Shown here: positions 1 to 11,969 of the stretch, one piece after another
Numbering within the stretch: position 1 is the stretch's first letter
Layout of the letters: every line of letters starts with the position of its first letter
Assembly (NCBI RefSeq): GCF_027943255.1
Contig: NC_072896.1
Coordinates: 123,225,879 to 123,289,878, forward strand
Source: Anastrepha obliqua
Taxonomy: Eukaryota; Arthropoda; Insecta; Diptera; Tephritidae
Direction: 5' to 3'
Length of the DNA stretch: 64,000 nucleotides
Made by a program: the position numbers and the translations under genes
The notes under the pieces: generated by a model
Databases searched by the model: none
Told to the model about the DNA's origin: nothing
Seen by the model: only the letters and a program-made list of their open reading frames with translations

Positions 1-549
1 GACTTTGAAAAATTACAGTCAATTATGTTTGCAATAGCTGCGATAATTGTTTCTTTTACGATTTAGCTGCAATTCAATGAAGTTCTATTTAACAATACTG
101 GCACAGGCTGATTTTTTTATTTTTTATGTTTTTCTCCTGATTAAAACTTTTAGAAGCATAGCGCCTCTACAAGGCTTCTAGCCACTGTGCAAGTAGTAGA
201 AGTGCAAACAGCATTTCATACTTTTAGTGCAGTATTCTCATAAAACTATTCATACCACTCAGTAGTAGCCGTCTTAAATTTCAAATATTAAATCAATATG
301 CGTAAAATATTTTAGAATTTAATTTTTTTCATTTATTTCTCACTTTCTTTGCTTTTAAAACATCTTCTGTTGCTCGATGTCTCACCTTGCTGAGTATATG
401 AAAATATTTATACTTTATCACTCAGAATGAATGAATGTACGAGTACCTATACACACACGCCTATACACAGCATGTGGCGTAGCAGCAAATGAAAATATGA
501 GGCAGGATAAAATGTTTTTCCAAATTTCCTACGGACATATTAACCAGCG
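1..549. other. AT-rich DNA without a gene; holds a dispersed repeat
   Basis: No open frame of interest on either strand. The middle (about 185-480) is a minus-strand copy of a repeat that recurs at 12.55-12.86 kb and is listed separately. The right edge passes into the 3' untranslated tail of the minus-strand LINE that follows. Confidence 0.6.
185..480 (-). repeat. Unclassified dispersed repeat, copy 1
   Basis: Read on the minus strand, this segment aligns over about 290 bases with the plus strand at 12550-12860. The best-kept part is the block GTGAGACATCGAGCAACAGA, identical in both copies, followed by AT-rich sequence and a shared ggtatga segment. Similarity looks like roughly 70-80 percent by eye. 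No coding capacity, terminal repeat or target duplication was found. It may be an old non-autonomous element or a fragment of a larger duplicated block. Confidence 0.6.
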
Positions 550-1907
550 AAGCAGTGGTAGGTTAGTTTAGCCAGGTTGCTTGTCTAAGGCAAGACATTC
601 GGTGAACCTAAGGCTCCTTGTGATACCCACATTTGGTTTCTATCGCCTAACTAAGTTAAATTCGAACTTAGATCTTTTTAAGAAGGTAACTCGTCCCTCC
701 AGTGAGAAATTTGCAGAATTTCCCAAGTCTTGAAAGAAATAATCGCCAAGATTTTTTCCGCGGCATCTTTGAAGTACAGGATTTTCACAGAGAATGTGTT
801 GTACCGACTCAATTTCTTCTTCATCTCCACAATTCCTACAGAAGTGATTGTGAGGTACACCTATTTTACTGGCTACGGTTTTGGTCAGAGTGCTTTGGAG
901 ACTCTGCAGCTCGTATTCAGAGGCCAAGAGCAATATCAGTGTATAGTTTAAGTCAATAGCAGTGCATAGTTCGTTTAGATGAATACTGAAGGTCAAGCTT
1001 ATAGGCTTCCTTGCACACTCATTTGCTCTTTCGTTTCTCTCCACTCCAGAGTGGCTGGAGGCTTAACAAATTGGAGTGTTGTATTGCTGGATAAGCGAGG
1101 GCGATCTTCTTTTACACATCTTGAGTTGATGCGCGCTGAGGCCAGTGCTCTGATCGCTACTTGACTATTCACAAAAATGGTAAGGTTTGTCGGAGGTAAG
1201 TCCATTAGTTCATTTTGCTGCTTTGCCTTTAGCGTAGATCTCGGGTTGGAAGACCCTACACGAGTCTGGGAGTCTAAGTGAGCAATTTTAAGATAATTGT
1301 TGCGAGTAAACTCCTGATTCCTCGTCAGTATAAGTATGGTGATCACTATCATCTGATATGACTGTGGTCTGCTAATCCTTTCTGCCGGTTATTCGTATTT
1401 TGCACTCTCTTCTGCCTAGCAAGTGTTCTACAGATAGTAGAATAGATGCATGACTGTCCATATCTTCTTTTAGCATTCCTGCTGCTTTAATCCTGGAAGC
1501 AAATTTGGCCACTATCCCTTTAACTTGTATATGAATGGATGGAATTTGTAGGAGCACACCAGTTATTCCAACATAAGCTAAATCGTTGTATTTTTATAGA
1601 GTTCTTTAGGTAGCATTGTCTTTGCACCGCCTCCACGAAAGCTCCATAAGTCAAAATTGGTCTGGTGATCACATCGTACACGTAGTGGCTTACATACAGT
1701 TTCAGATCCTATTTTCTTGCCATATGTTCTCTTACAGATCAAGAGGGCACTTCAAGCTTTCTTCATCCTTTCGTCGGTGTTTCTTTTCCAAGAAATGTTT
1801 GAGCCCAGAATTATGCCTATATACTTCGTTTGATAGGATCAGTGTTACTCAATCAACAGTAACTGAAAACTCGGTGTCTTATATCTTCTGGTGAACATAG
1901 TGAACAA
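550..1907 (-). mobile_element. Non-LTR retrotransposon (Jockey/R1-like), RT C-terminus, RNase H and 3' tail; broken
   Basis: The minus strand decodes, with frameshifts and stops, into the downstream half of a LINE polyprotein. Near 1820 it reads KYIGIILGS then NISWK, the block after the RT active site. Near 1670 it reads ITRPILTYGAF, the RT thumb motif. At 1160-1200 it has IFVNSQVAIRAL, matching the RNase H block IFSDSQAAIKAL. At 800-860 it has CRNCGDEEEIESVQHILC, the C-terminal zinc-knuckle-like motif of these elements. The 3' UTR contains GGTATCACAAGGAGCC, a tail also seen in plus orientation near 50.9 and 60.85 kb. The RT continues on the far side of an insertion (2449 onward). Dead copy; clade placement is from motif recognition only. 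Confidence 0.8.
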
Positions 1908-1914
1908 GACAAGT

Positions 1915-2447
1915 TAGACCGTTAAATTAGACCGTTTGAGGTCGCCCACTTGAAAAGCTCCCTTAACGCTGATTGCAAGAGCCTGCTGGTAGTCGAGAGG
2001 AACTGCCCATCCATGGACTAAACTGATGTTCCCTGTCATGTCAATCGACTGTCGCAAATCCTTCTGTCATTAAGCAGAAGGGAGTACAGACAGCTGGTTG
2101 GATTGATGATGGGCCACTTTCTGTGGGCGAAGCACATGGAAAAGGTGGGCATCTCAGACAGTGTACTTTGCCCAGTATGTGGAGAGGAGGATGAGACGGC
2201 GGACCACTTTCTGTGCGTCTGCCACGCCTTCGCTCGAATCAGGTTTGAAGTCTTTGGCACTGATGTGTTAAGAAGCGACCACCTTGGCTCCTTGGCACCA
2301 CAAGATCTACTCATATTTCAGATTTCTTCTGATATCGAGTAGACTTAAAGAAAATTAAAAGGGCATCCAAGTGTAGTGCAATGGACTTAATGAATGTCTG
2401 AGTGCTGCACTGGCTAGTTGTCCCGACAGAAAAACAAAAAAAAAACA
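1915..2447 (+). mobile_element. 5'-truncated LINE 3' end inserted in the opposite LINE
   Basis: Only the last ~110 codons of a LOA/R1-like LINE remain. They read ...NRLSQILLSLSRREYRQL, then GLMMGHFLW, then a zinc-knuckle-like motif CPVCGEEDETADHFLCVCHA, ending at a stop at 2340-2342. A short 3' UTR ends in an A-rich run at 2430-2448. The same C-terminal layout (CLSCLEEADSTEHFLCECPA) closes the large LINE at 18.6 kb. Its A-tail abuts minus-strand sequence coding VAYVDDV, the RT active-site box of the surrounding element, so it landed inside that RT. 5' truncation is normal for target-primed reverse transcription. Confidence 0.8.
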
Positions 2448-2448
2448 T

Positions 2449-2614
2449 CGTCCACATAAGCAACTATCTTCATTTTTTCCTTTTCCTGTAATAAGCAATT
2501 CATTTGAGACACAGCAACGGCGAGATAATAAAAGTCATGAAAGTCATTAAATCCTATCCAAACATTTCTCTCTATCTCTAAATCCTCTCTCTTTGCCTTA
2601 GTGGAACTAGGCAA
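2449..2614 (-). mobile_element. LINE reverse transcriptase fragment with YVDD box (upstream half of the split element)
   Basis: The minus strand reads LAVAVSQMNCLL, then KMKIVAYVDDVFF. This matches the layout of LINE reverse transcriptases just before and at the active site (usually YADD). It is in the right order and orientation to be the continuation of the RT that resumes at 1907. About 50 codons between the two halves are missing and were probably lost when the plus-strand LINE inserted. Sequence further upstream (above 2620) no longer resembles RT. Confidence 0.6.
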
Positions 2615-2639
2615 TGTGGCCTGAGTTCCTGAAAAAGTT

Positions 2640-5150
2640 TTCGGCTATCCACATTTCGCTTCTACTCCATTTCATGCTAAATGGTGTATTAAATGTCATG
2701 CAAAAATAATGCATTTATTCGTCAATACATTTAAAGAGATGCCGCCTGACTCACCTCGGAGGTGGTTCAGATTTATTTACATTTACATTTTTTCTATTCG
2801 AACGCCAGAAGCGCTAACAATAATGTCGTTCCTATACAAACGGTAAAGAATGCTAAGTATGCTGACTTGCAGACGGAGCTACTTAAACTTAAGTTATTTC
2901 GACGATTTCTACCGGATGTAGATCAAGCAACACTTCTCATCAGACTAAGAAGCCCAAAATTTGGTAGATTCATAAATCACATGTTATAGTAGCCAAAGAC
3001 GGCTAATACCTGGAATAAAATACACATTGCCAATCCTCCGAATTAAAGCTTCAAAGCTTCATGAAAAACGCCCGAAATATATTTTTCTCACCCAACATAA
3101 ACAATCGAGGGTAAAAACATTTAAACTTTTAAAGGCCAATCGCCCTTCGCTATACTAACATCAAATTTACTATGCAACGTTAACTAACTTTTGTCCAAAA
3201 ATGCTTACCAGGAATGTGCAGTGAGTAGCAGTGAAGACGAAATGCGATTCATGCAGGCCATACGTGATGAGGCGAAATTTTACACTTGTGGAAGTACTTG
3301 GCCAGCTGTAAGAAATTCATACACTAAGCTTTGATTTTTTTGTTTGAACTAAAAAATTCTTCACAATGTAAACCCATTAGCTTATGAAAGTATTTCAAAC
3401 ATTCGTTCTCATTAATCTCAAAGTGCCTTGCATAGCCTTGCTGCATAGTTGTGGATGACATGGCGTATAAGTAATATCCTGTTGCGCGGCCATTTGTAGT
3501 CATTGTGATTTTTCTCCTGTTGCATCATTAATTTACTGCGGCAGTGGCTGGACGCTCACCACTTTTGTTACGTTTTCTCCACATTTTTTGATGCATAGTC
3601 ACCTTTGCATGCAAGGGACAACCGGATGAATGTCGACAACTCATAAATTTCAATTGACATCGAGTGAGGTGAGGAGGGCGGTACGAAGGTTGTTCGCAAT
3701 TTATCGGCTACAGCTGGACAAATGAGTGACATGTCGTTAAATATCAACAACTACATTGACGCACAGCTTGTCCTTGTGTTGCAAATTCTTACTCTCTACA
3801 AAGCGTTGTTGCCACTGGCTGTAGGATAATAAATTTATTTATGCTTCATTTCAACTCACTTACAGTTGCAGAGACGGGCGAAATTAATGAACAGCCTGCA
3901 TCACAGCTAAAAAAGTTTCTGAGTGATGGTGAGTTGTGGACGGTACATTTTGTGCCCGCCGGATGTGTTTTTCCGTGGCATACCGGATGTAGAGCTTCAG
4001 TTGGATACCTGCTTACATAAATATATGAAAAATAAAACTGTGAGCGATCGCGATCATGCTTTTGCAGTCCTATTCCACATTTCTGCAATTCTACAAGAGC
4101 TTTTCATTAAAATTCATTGCCATTCGAGTTATAATTAACTCTAAAGCTCTGCATAAGAGCTACAAACCTCAATTGTTAGGAGAAAATTTACGGAAAACCC
4201 ACAAAGTTGCATTCGCAGTATTCGTCATTATTATTATACCTTTTCAATAAGTCTTGGCAAGTGGAAATTGCAAAGGAATTGCATGCTTGGTCTTTTCTTT
4301 TGTCAAGTTGCATACCACACCAGAAACAAGTACCAATTTTTCCTTGTTTATCGCTTTTAGTAATAAAAATATCCACAATGCGACCATTTACGTTTGCCCA
4401 CCTTACGGCACGGTCGTAAAATGCTAGCTGAAGAAGCGCTTGGTCAGCGCACTTGCAATGAAGTCTGGGTGTTTTTGTGGCTAGCAGAGATTTTTTCTCA
4501 GCAAGTCTGCTTAATGGCAAAAATAACTTTCACTGAAGTGGCCCTTTGCTTCAACAAGTAACACTGCACGTGCAAGTCTGCGTGCCACTGATTTGCAGGG
4601 GAATTTTTTGTTCTATTATTTGCTATAAACTTCGCCATCCAATCTTTTTATGAGAGCGAATTTCACTTTTAGCGGTGACAACTGCGTGGGTTGTCCGGAA
4701 GCAACAAAATTATTATCAATTACCAAATGTAGATGTTACGATTTCTAACTTACTAATCGGCATACTTTTCATGAAACTCTAAAAATATATTATTTTTGAA
4801 TTTGGTAATGATTAAATATTATATAAAATAATTATTTATTAACGAACAAACAGGATGTCTACAGTCTTTAAGGTAGATACATACAAACAAAGTCGTAATG
4901 AAAAGTGTCTTATAAGTAACTTATTAAAAGCAGACTTAGAGTAAGAAAAATCGAAGTTGGACAATTTATTGGGTCTGCACAAATGTCAAAGGCAAAACAC
5001 ATCGAAGCAGAACACGCCTGGATTCTAGGGACATGAGATTTATTAGCAACGAGGGCGATAGGACGGAATGGGATGAACGAAATTTACCGAGTGCAAGGAA
5101 AAGCGCACAAAAGCTCTTTGAACGGACTCAATGAAAAGCAATGTAACAGA
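2640..5150. other. No identified gene; a few exon-like open stretches
   Basis: No family was recognised. Three stretches look mildly coding and are noted only as candidates. 2800-2989 (+) gives a Lys/Leu-rich peptide containing LQTELLKLKLFRRFLPDVD. 3200-3330 (+) gives SSSEDEMRFMQAIRDEAKF and ends at a possible donor (gct|gtaag). 3858-3920 (+) is preceded by cttacag, followed by gatg|gtgag, and reads AETGEINEQPASQLKKFL. The reading phases of the last two do not join, so no gene model is offered. 4188-4520 (-) is open for 110 codons but shows no motif. Confidence 0.4.
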
Positions 5151-5159
5151 CTAATATAG

Positions 5160-5600
5160 TCAGTCTCGGTAGTCTAGCGTAAGTGCCCTAGCCTGCCATC
5201 CCAGAGGTTGGGGTTCGAATCCCACGTAAAGCACGGTTCTCGCAGTTTTCCAAATTTACCTTCTTTCCTGTTTCTGAAACAAAAAACCTCATTCCTCAAA
5301 CCCAAAAACTTATCCTTTTCATCCTTACTTCCGCACAATAGTCAGGGCATTATTGGTTTTGTGGTTGCTAAAACAAAGAAAAACCCACAGTTACACATTG
5401 CATCAGTGGCACCAGTAAGAGGAAGCGGAGAACCGCGGCATAGTGCAGACACACCAATTTAAGCGAAGTCCTCAACCATCTGGGTGATCCTTCTACCCCA
5501 AAAATGTGAGACACAGATGGCGCTTCAAGCAGTGGGAGGGCGTTATTTCTAAGCAACGACAGGTGGGCATTCCCATTACTTAGGCTAACCACCTATCCTG
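5160..5600 (+). repeat. tRNA-like SINE head with Pol III boxes, different from the main SINE
   Basis: The first ~75 bases look like a tRNA-derived promoter. An A-box-like TAGTCTAGCGTAAGTG is followed about 30 bases later by the perfect B box GGTTCGAATCC (about 5212-5222). A full cloverleaf acceptor stem is not evident, so this is more likely a SINE head than a working tRNA gene. The downstream body (to about 5600) does not match the SINE seen six times elsewhere in the window. The 3' limit is uncertain. Confidence 0.45.
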
Positions 5601-5869
5601 TCAGAAATCAAAAAAGATTAACGAAATCAACGCAAGGCAAGTTGTCGTGGCCCAATGCTCCCGAGTGTAGTAAACAAGGGGGAAAAATATATTATAGACT
5701 GCTTGAAATGGTCTCCAAACGAATGCCGTGTATTTTAACTTGGACCGAACAAAGAACGAGTGCAACAATTTGGGAATGCAAGGATCAGAAAACGAAGAAC
5801 CATTTCGACAAATAAAATCCAACATTGAGAATGATTTTGAATTAATATTATATAATTACAAGATTATTC

Positions 5870-6052
5870 CAGGCCCGGCGAGAGGGGGGTGGGGGGGGGG
5901 GGGCCGGGGATCGGGTACTTTTTCCCCGGGCCCGGAGTTTTCAGAGGGGCCCGGACTCGAGATTATACGTATTTATATGAATTAGACATATTTGGAAAGG
6001 GCACGCATTTGCAATTTTCCCCCGAGGCCCGGATATGCTCTCTACGGCCCTG
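5870..6052. mobile_element. hAT-type MITE with poly-G tract and 8-bp target duplication
   Basis: The ends are inverted repeats: left CAGGCCCGGCGAGAG, right (reverse complement) CAGGGCCGTAGAGAG. CAGGGCCG is a typical hAT terminus. The flanks are GATTATTC (5862-5869) and GGTTATTC (6053-6060), an 8-bp target duplication with one mismatch, the length hAT transposases make. The 183-bp interior has no coding capacity, holds a run of about 14 G and several GGGCCC/CCCGGG palindromes, and is strikingly GC-rich in its left half. Confidence 0.7.
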
Positions 6053-6059
6053 GGTTATT

Positions 6060-7148
6060 CAATAGCCTAAATTTTTTTGTTATGTTGGTAGACTCTTCAT
6101 CTGAACGTATGTGAAGTTTCATTTTAATCTGTAAATTCCTTCTTGTCTTGTTTATCTTAAGGTTCTTTTATTTTCTACGATGGGAAAAATCAAGCATCAA
6201 TTGGAAGGTTTAAAAGCCAAAAATATGTTTGAACGAATGTTGAAAGTTCACAAAAACTTTTTGCCATCTATTAGTAGAGTGGAAAGATGGGTTGCTGAAT
6301 TTAAACGTCGTCGTAGAAGATGATTCAGGTCAAAGACGTCCAAAAACAGCAACAAAATCAGAAATCGTAGAAAAAATATAGGATATCGTACTGGAAAAAC
6401 GTACGATTTGATAGAAGCCCTAGGCATCTTAATTAGTAGCGTAATATAGTGTGATATTTTTTGATATTTAGTGATATATTTTGACTGAAGTGCTGGATTT
6501 CAGAAAGCTGTGGGCACATTGAGTGCCGCATTCGCTAACAATGGAACAAAAATACATTCGAATGCGACTTTCGCAGCAACATTTGGGGCATTTTCAGAAG
6601 GATAAAGTGCACCGATTCATCACTATGAATGACTAAAGAGTGGTTAGAACCTGTTTTCTCGGCTCTGAAACGAGTTCGTGTCCAGAAATCGGCCAAGAAG
6701 GTGTTAGCATAGCTTTTTTAGGATGCGAAAGGAATTTTGTTTGTGGACCACTTGCAAACTGGTAAAACAATAAACTCCCAATGTTATTGTAACCTTTTAG
6801 ATCAGCTGAAGCAAAAAATCGTGAGAAAACATCCAGTTTGCAAAAGAAAAAAATATTTTTCATTGGGACAAAGCAAGAGCACTGTTGGAACATCCACAGT
6901 ATTCACCAGATTTGGCTCCTAGCGACTTCCAACTGTTTCCAGACCTAAAAAAATGCATACGTGTAAAGCGTTTTTCATCAAATGATGAGGACGTAACAGC
7001 TGTGGAAGCCTATTTTGTAGCCCTTCCATATTCTAGCTTCACGGATGTCCATTCATAAATTGGTGTCTCGAAAGTGTATTGATGAGACTATTCTGAATAG
7101 TGAAATGTTTTTCTTATCGAACTGCAAAACTTTTTGAGGAACCTATTA
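6060..7148 (+). mobile_element. Decayed mariner element
   Basis: Transposase remains run from the start near 6181 to about 7085. The 3' flank reads aactttttgaggaacctatta, which resembles the 3' terminal repeat of some mariners. A matching 5' repeat is only weakly suggested (aatagcctaaatttttttg near 6062), so the left limit is approximate. It begins a few bases right of the hAT-type MITE. Confidence 0.6.
6181..7085 (+). pseudogene. Mariner (DD34D) transposase pseudogene
   Basis: N-terminal helix-turn-helix remains are visible as SRVERWVAEFKR followed, after a frameshift, by DDSGQRRPKTATKSEIVEKI, the mariner linker. The middle retains LTMEQKYIRMRLSQQHLG and a degenerate FITMN where the first catalytic Asp (DETW) should be. 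The C-terminal part reads GKTINSQCYCNLLDQLK, then HPQYSPDLAPSDFQLFPDL, then KRFSSNDEDVTAVEAYF. The last catalytic Asp is in APSDF. Several frameshifts and stops scatter across it, and the second catalytic box (HQDNAP) is destroyed. Intact mariner transposases are about 345 residues, so the length is nearly complete but the copy is dead. Confidence 0.85.
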
Positions 7149-7149
7149 C

Positions 7150-9800
7150 GTGGCCTCGTGCATATTTTTTAACAAATTTACTTTGATTATTTTTTGGGTG
7201 ATTCTGTTGCGAGTTATGATGCACAATGGAAAACCATTTTTTTTTAATGTGCCTCCTGAGAGCTACTGTCACCCACTGAATTTTAAATATTTTAGGTTTT
7301 AGAAAATGTAGAAAATTTTCTTTTCAAATATTGCATTATTATACGGAAATTGATTGAATACTGCCTGTGTCGCATACCTACCCTGTGTTATAGGTATGGT
7401 GAGAGAATTTTTCCAATTTGGCGACGAATAGGGTAGATATATCTTAAGGTTCTCTTTGACCCAATGATTCCTTCGACCAGAATTGGGTTTGTTGAATAAA
7501 AAAAAAGTGTCCGCCAATATTATTTTCCATACCTTAGATGAGGTAAAAAACAAAGAGATGAGGAAAAACAAGTAAAAGACAATTTTTAGTGACATATATA
7601 TATATACCTACATAATATCAGGATATATCTGAACTAAAGAATCGTTACATCAATCATACTAATTCTTAATATAAAAAGAAAAATTCTTAAGCATGAACAA
7701 AACTCAAAAATTGTATAGGATAGTAAAATTCAATAAATTCAGTGAATATTCAGGTTCAACACTCAATTTCAGAAGTCATATTTTTGCATGCTACTATGTT
7801 AGTTTGCCATCAGGCTGCTCAGTGCTTAGCTGTCCATTGGCACTTAAAAACTAACTGCGAAATCTTGCCCTCCAACAACAATGAAAATAGGATAATGCTA
7901 AACTACCGCTCAGCATAGCCTGGTTGACAGAATACAGTGAAAAGTGATGCGCAAGTCAAAAGCAAAGGACTGGAGAATCATAGTTCGAAAGTTTGATTGT
8001 GCTAAAAAACACTAAAGAGACTGTCTACTTTTCTCAAATGAATGAGCAATAATAAAGTACTTCAGTGAGCGTGTGTAAGTAAGTACTGCTCGTGCCTAAT
8101 GCCCGGCCTGCAACCTGGCCAGACCTAGCTCATAAATAAACTGCTTGCTTTCAGAATTGAAAGAACGAAAGGGAAACTTCTAATCGCTTGCTTCATCGAA
8201 CACTCAATCCAGCCTTCAACGGCACCAATCACACGTTTAGAGACTTGTTAGAGTGGGAGTTTGTAGAAAAGCTGCCCTATTAACCATGGGTGGGCAAGTT
8301 GGCAAAATAAACTTCATGCTTCACAAAATGACTGAGTGAGGTTTCTCCTAACTAACGTTTTTTACAATAAATTTTCAGCTGCACTTTGGAGCGCAAAGTG
8401 AAAAATATTCGAGTACGAAGCGCTTCATATAAGTCAGAGCAAATTTCTTTTGGTTGTATATTTTATGCTAGCAGTGAAGCCAAAATAATATAAAAGCGTG
8501 CACCCAGAAAATCAAAGGTGCTAGGCAGTATTATTAAATATCCAAAGGCTGTCAAACGTCACGTCACTAACATACCGAAATGTTTGACAACAATTTTGAA
8601 GCACCATAAAATTACGGAAATTACGGTGTCTCAATAACTTTTTTAAAATTCAGTTTCCATTTATTTTCACCTTAAATTCTCTGTTACTCTTTAAACATTT
8701 GCGATGACGCGCCCAAAGGCCTGCCCTGCTTTTTCTAAAGTGTTTGCTGACTGCTTTATTCATGATGCAAAATGAAAAGAAACACTTTAGTGAAAAATGA
8801 AAACAACAAAAAAAATAAAAATATATATTCACAAATGAGCAGCATTAATGAAATTTGAGTAGCAACACAGACGTGCGTGGCACATATTTTTAGCATTTTT
8901 TTGCATTTTTAACTCTTGGCTGCCTCCTTTTGCTACTTTCGGACTATTACTGATACACTGACAGCATTTAAAAGCATACCTGCAGGCGTTGGCGATGTGA
9001 GGTATGCGTCAAATTTGCGATCCTTTAGTAAAAAAGAGCCCAAATTACATATTTTGTCATACTATACTAGGCACCCATCGGCAATTTGCTTTGCTTTTGC
9101 TTCTACGGAATAATATTTTCTAAATTTTGAATTCCTTTGGCGGCCTCTGTAACAATTCTGACTAAAATTTGTAGCCCTGTTGTGCGCGTTCGTGCGAGCA
9201 AAAATGCTGACAGCAGACATGCGAAAGTTTAAAGAGGGATGCAGGTGACACCATCGTTACTTAAGTTCTTTGCATCAGGCTTAACTTGCGGCATTATTTA
9301 CCTCTGTATTTTTTTCTTTGTTTACTTTGCATCTGTGATTAGCTTTCACTGAGTCGGGAATAAAGAGTGAACCTATTGAAGGAATAAAAGGAGCGGCTAA
9401 TTTCTATTATTTGTTTTGTGAATGGTAAGAAGTGAGATTGAAAATGAATGCTAAAAAATGTGTTATATGTAAAACAGATCAACTTGTATTATACAAATAA
9501 AATATGTTGCGGGGAAAGCGATCTGCAAGGCAATTAATTATTCACCAACTCTACTGAACGAGTTGAAAAATATTGGCAACTTTGAATATAAAAGGAAAAG
9601 TAAGATTTAATTTATTTTTTGGAAATAACAAATTTTTATTTTACATTGGATTTTTTGGATGCTTTTAGGGATCGTGAATTAGTAATAAAGGGTTGTGTAA
9701 ATTGTGGCAACTATAAAAATGTAAACAAGGCAGCAGATGGATTTCATATAAATCTGGAGTCGGATGTTATACTAACTGTCTTATTAGTTTCTTAAACGCA
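7150..9800. other. Unique AT-rich DNA, no gene seen
   Basis: Open frames are all short and without motifs. There is a short AT dinucleotide run near 7597. Nothing indicates a transposon or exon here. It is probably intergenic or intronic. Confidence 0.5.
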
Positions 9801-9826
9801 TTTTCCAATAACATTGAGCTGTGAAC

Positions 9827-9952
9827 ATGCCACTTAACAAGTCAACAACCGCTGAGGGGCACAGCAGCGTCAATTTACTTGCGTTAAAGAAAATTTTACC
9901 TGGAAGATTCACCAATCACTCCGCAAAAGGGGGCAACAAGAAGGAAATAAAG
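9827..9952 (+). other. Candidate first coding exon (42 codons) with splice donor
   Basis: An ATG in fair context (gtgaacATGcc) opens 42 codons ending at a strong donor (AAAG|GTGAGT), phase 0. The peptide is basic and includes NLLALKKILPGRFTN and GGNKKEIK. The downstream intron would contain the MITE/SINE/mariner nest that starts 100 bases later. I do not recognise the protein. It could equally be the first exon of an unlisted transposon. No second exon was found in the window. Confidence 0.25.
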
Positions 9953-10150
9953 GTGAGTGCTAATTGGCAAACGATTAGAACAAAAACTATTGTAATGCTA
10001 TTTCTATGTACCATATATTCTATATGTAATATATTCTACAAAGTCGTATAGGTGGCGCAAAATTAATCACCCTATCGTAAGATTTATAATTTTTGCAAAT
10101 GGCGTCATAGGTCACTCATATTTGACACTTCTGAATTAAACAGCCTCAGT

Positions 10151-10462
10151 CGCCGTAGCCGAATAGCTTGGTGCATGACTACCATTCGGAATTCGCAGAG
10201 AGAACGTAGGCTCGAATCTCGGTGAAACACAAAAAATTAAGAAGAAACATTTTTCTAATAGCGGTCGCCCCTCCGCAAGCAATGGCAAACCTTCGAGTGT
10301 ATTTCTGCCATGAAAGAAAGCTCCTCATAAAACAAATCTGCCGTTCGGAGTCGGCTTGAAACTGTAGGTCCCTCCATTTGTGTAAGAACATCAAGACGCA
10401 CGCCACAAATAGGAGGAGCTTGGCCAAACATCCAAAAAGCGTGTACGCGCCAATTATATACA
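10151..10462 (+). repeat. tRNA-derived SINE, near full-length copy A
   Basis: The head begins CGCCGTAGCCGAATAGCTTG (A box) and has a B-box-like AGGCTCGAATCTC near 10210. The body includes AGCGGTCGCCCCTCCGCA, GGAGTCGGCTTGAAACTGTA and GGTCCCTCCATTTGTG. It ends in a TA-rich tail (ATTATATACATA). Five further copies or fragments of the same family lie in the window (34.4, 40.1, 40.8, 48.5 and 58.9 kb). I associate this family with tephritid flies. It is non-coding and would need a LINE for mobility. Confidence 0.85.
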
Positions 10463-10464
10463 TA

Positions 10465-11346
<882 letters not shown>

Positions 11347-11465
11347 TATAAGCAATGGAGGGCATAAAAGCCAAAATAGAGATCACTCAAACTTGTTTTT
11401 TTTTAAATTATTTGTTAAAAAAGTTATTCAAAAACAAAAATGGATGATTAATTTTGCGCCACATT

Positions 11466-11965
11466 GTAACGGGTGTTTTTTAAGAGCTTACCAACTTAAA
11501 ACTATAATATAAAAGAGGAATCTTCTTGAAATGATTTTTTTTATTATAATCTAAAAGATAATTGGATCGATGATTCCTCCAGCCCATAGGCCACACCAAA
11601 CTGTTGTTTTCAATGGATATCCTTGAAGGGCTTCGGGTTGTTCTTCAGCCCAAATATGGCAATTTTGTTTATTGGGTAACCACTAAGATAAAAATGGGCC
11701 TCATCGCGAGGACGATTATGTACACCTTAAGTTGGCCTGCGGGTGCGATGAACACTTTTCACAGAGCGTCGATGTTCGTAATACGATTTAATTGTGTGAT
11801 TTATAAACGTTGTTGAGGCGTAAGTCTTTCCATGATGGAATGTCAATGAATACTGAAAAAAAGTATGTATTTAGCTTGACAGTGGCCACGCGAGATCTGT
11901 AAAAAGCACCTATTGGAAAAAGTACCTCCTCTCTGATCACCATTTATAAGGGTAATATGCGTACT
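11466..11965 (-). mobile_element. IS630-like (Tc1/mariner superfamily) element, internally deleted
   Basis: The minus strand starts a transposase at about 11838 with MERLTPQQRL, then a stop and ITQL. It later reads DEAHFYLSGYPINK, the box that normally reads SDEAHFWLNGYVNKQN and holds the first catalytic acid. After a shift it continues with remains of AGGIIDP. The left terminus (3' end) carries AACGGGTGTTTTTTAAGAGC next to a TA. The N-terminal helix-turn-helix and the C-terminal half are mostly missing. A sister copy with the same N-terminus lies at 24.8-25.5 kb. Confidence 0.65.
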
Positions 11966-11969
11966 TTTA

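Noticed and set aside
1616..1894. 92-codon plus-strand frame
   Set aside because: It lies opposite the decayed RT of the minus-strand LINE.
3858..4010. End of a pogo/Tigger-like DDE domain (HFVPAGC resembles VPAGCTS)
   Set aside because: Only a six-residue likeness, with no DDE or helix-turn-helix partner nearby.
5208..5245. tRNA gene
   Set aside because: Pol III boxes are present but the acceptor and anticodon stems do not pair convincingly; more likely a SINE head.
10151..10225. tRNA gene at the head of SINE copy A
   Set aside because: The same sequence with the same non-tRNA body occurs six times in the window, so it is a SINE.
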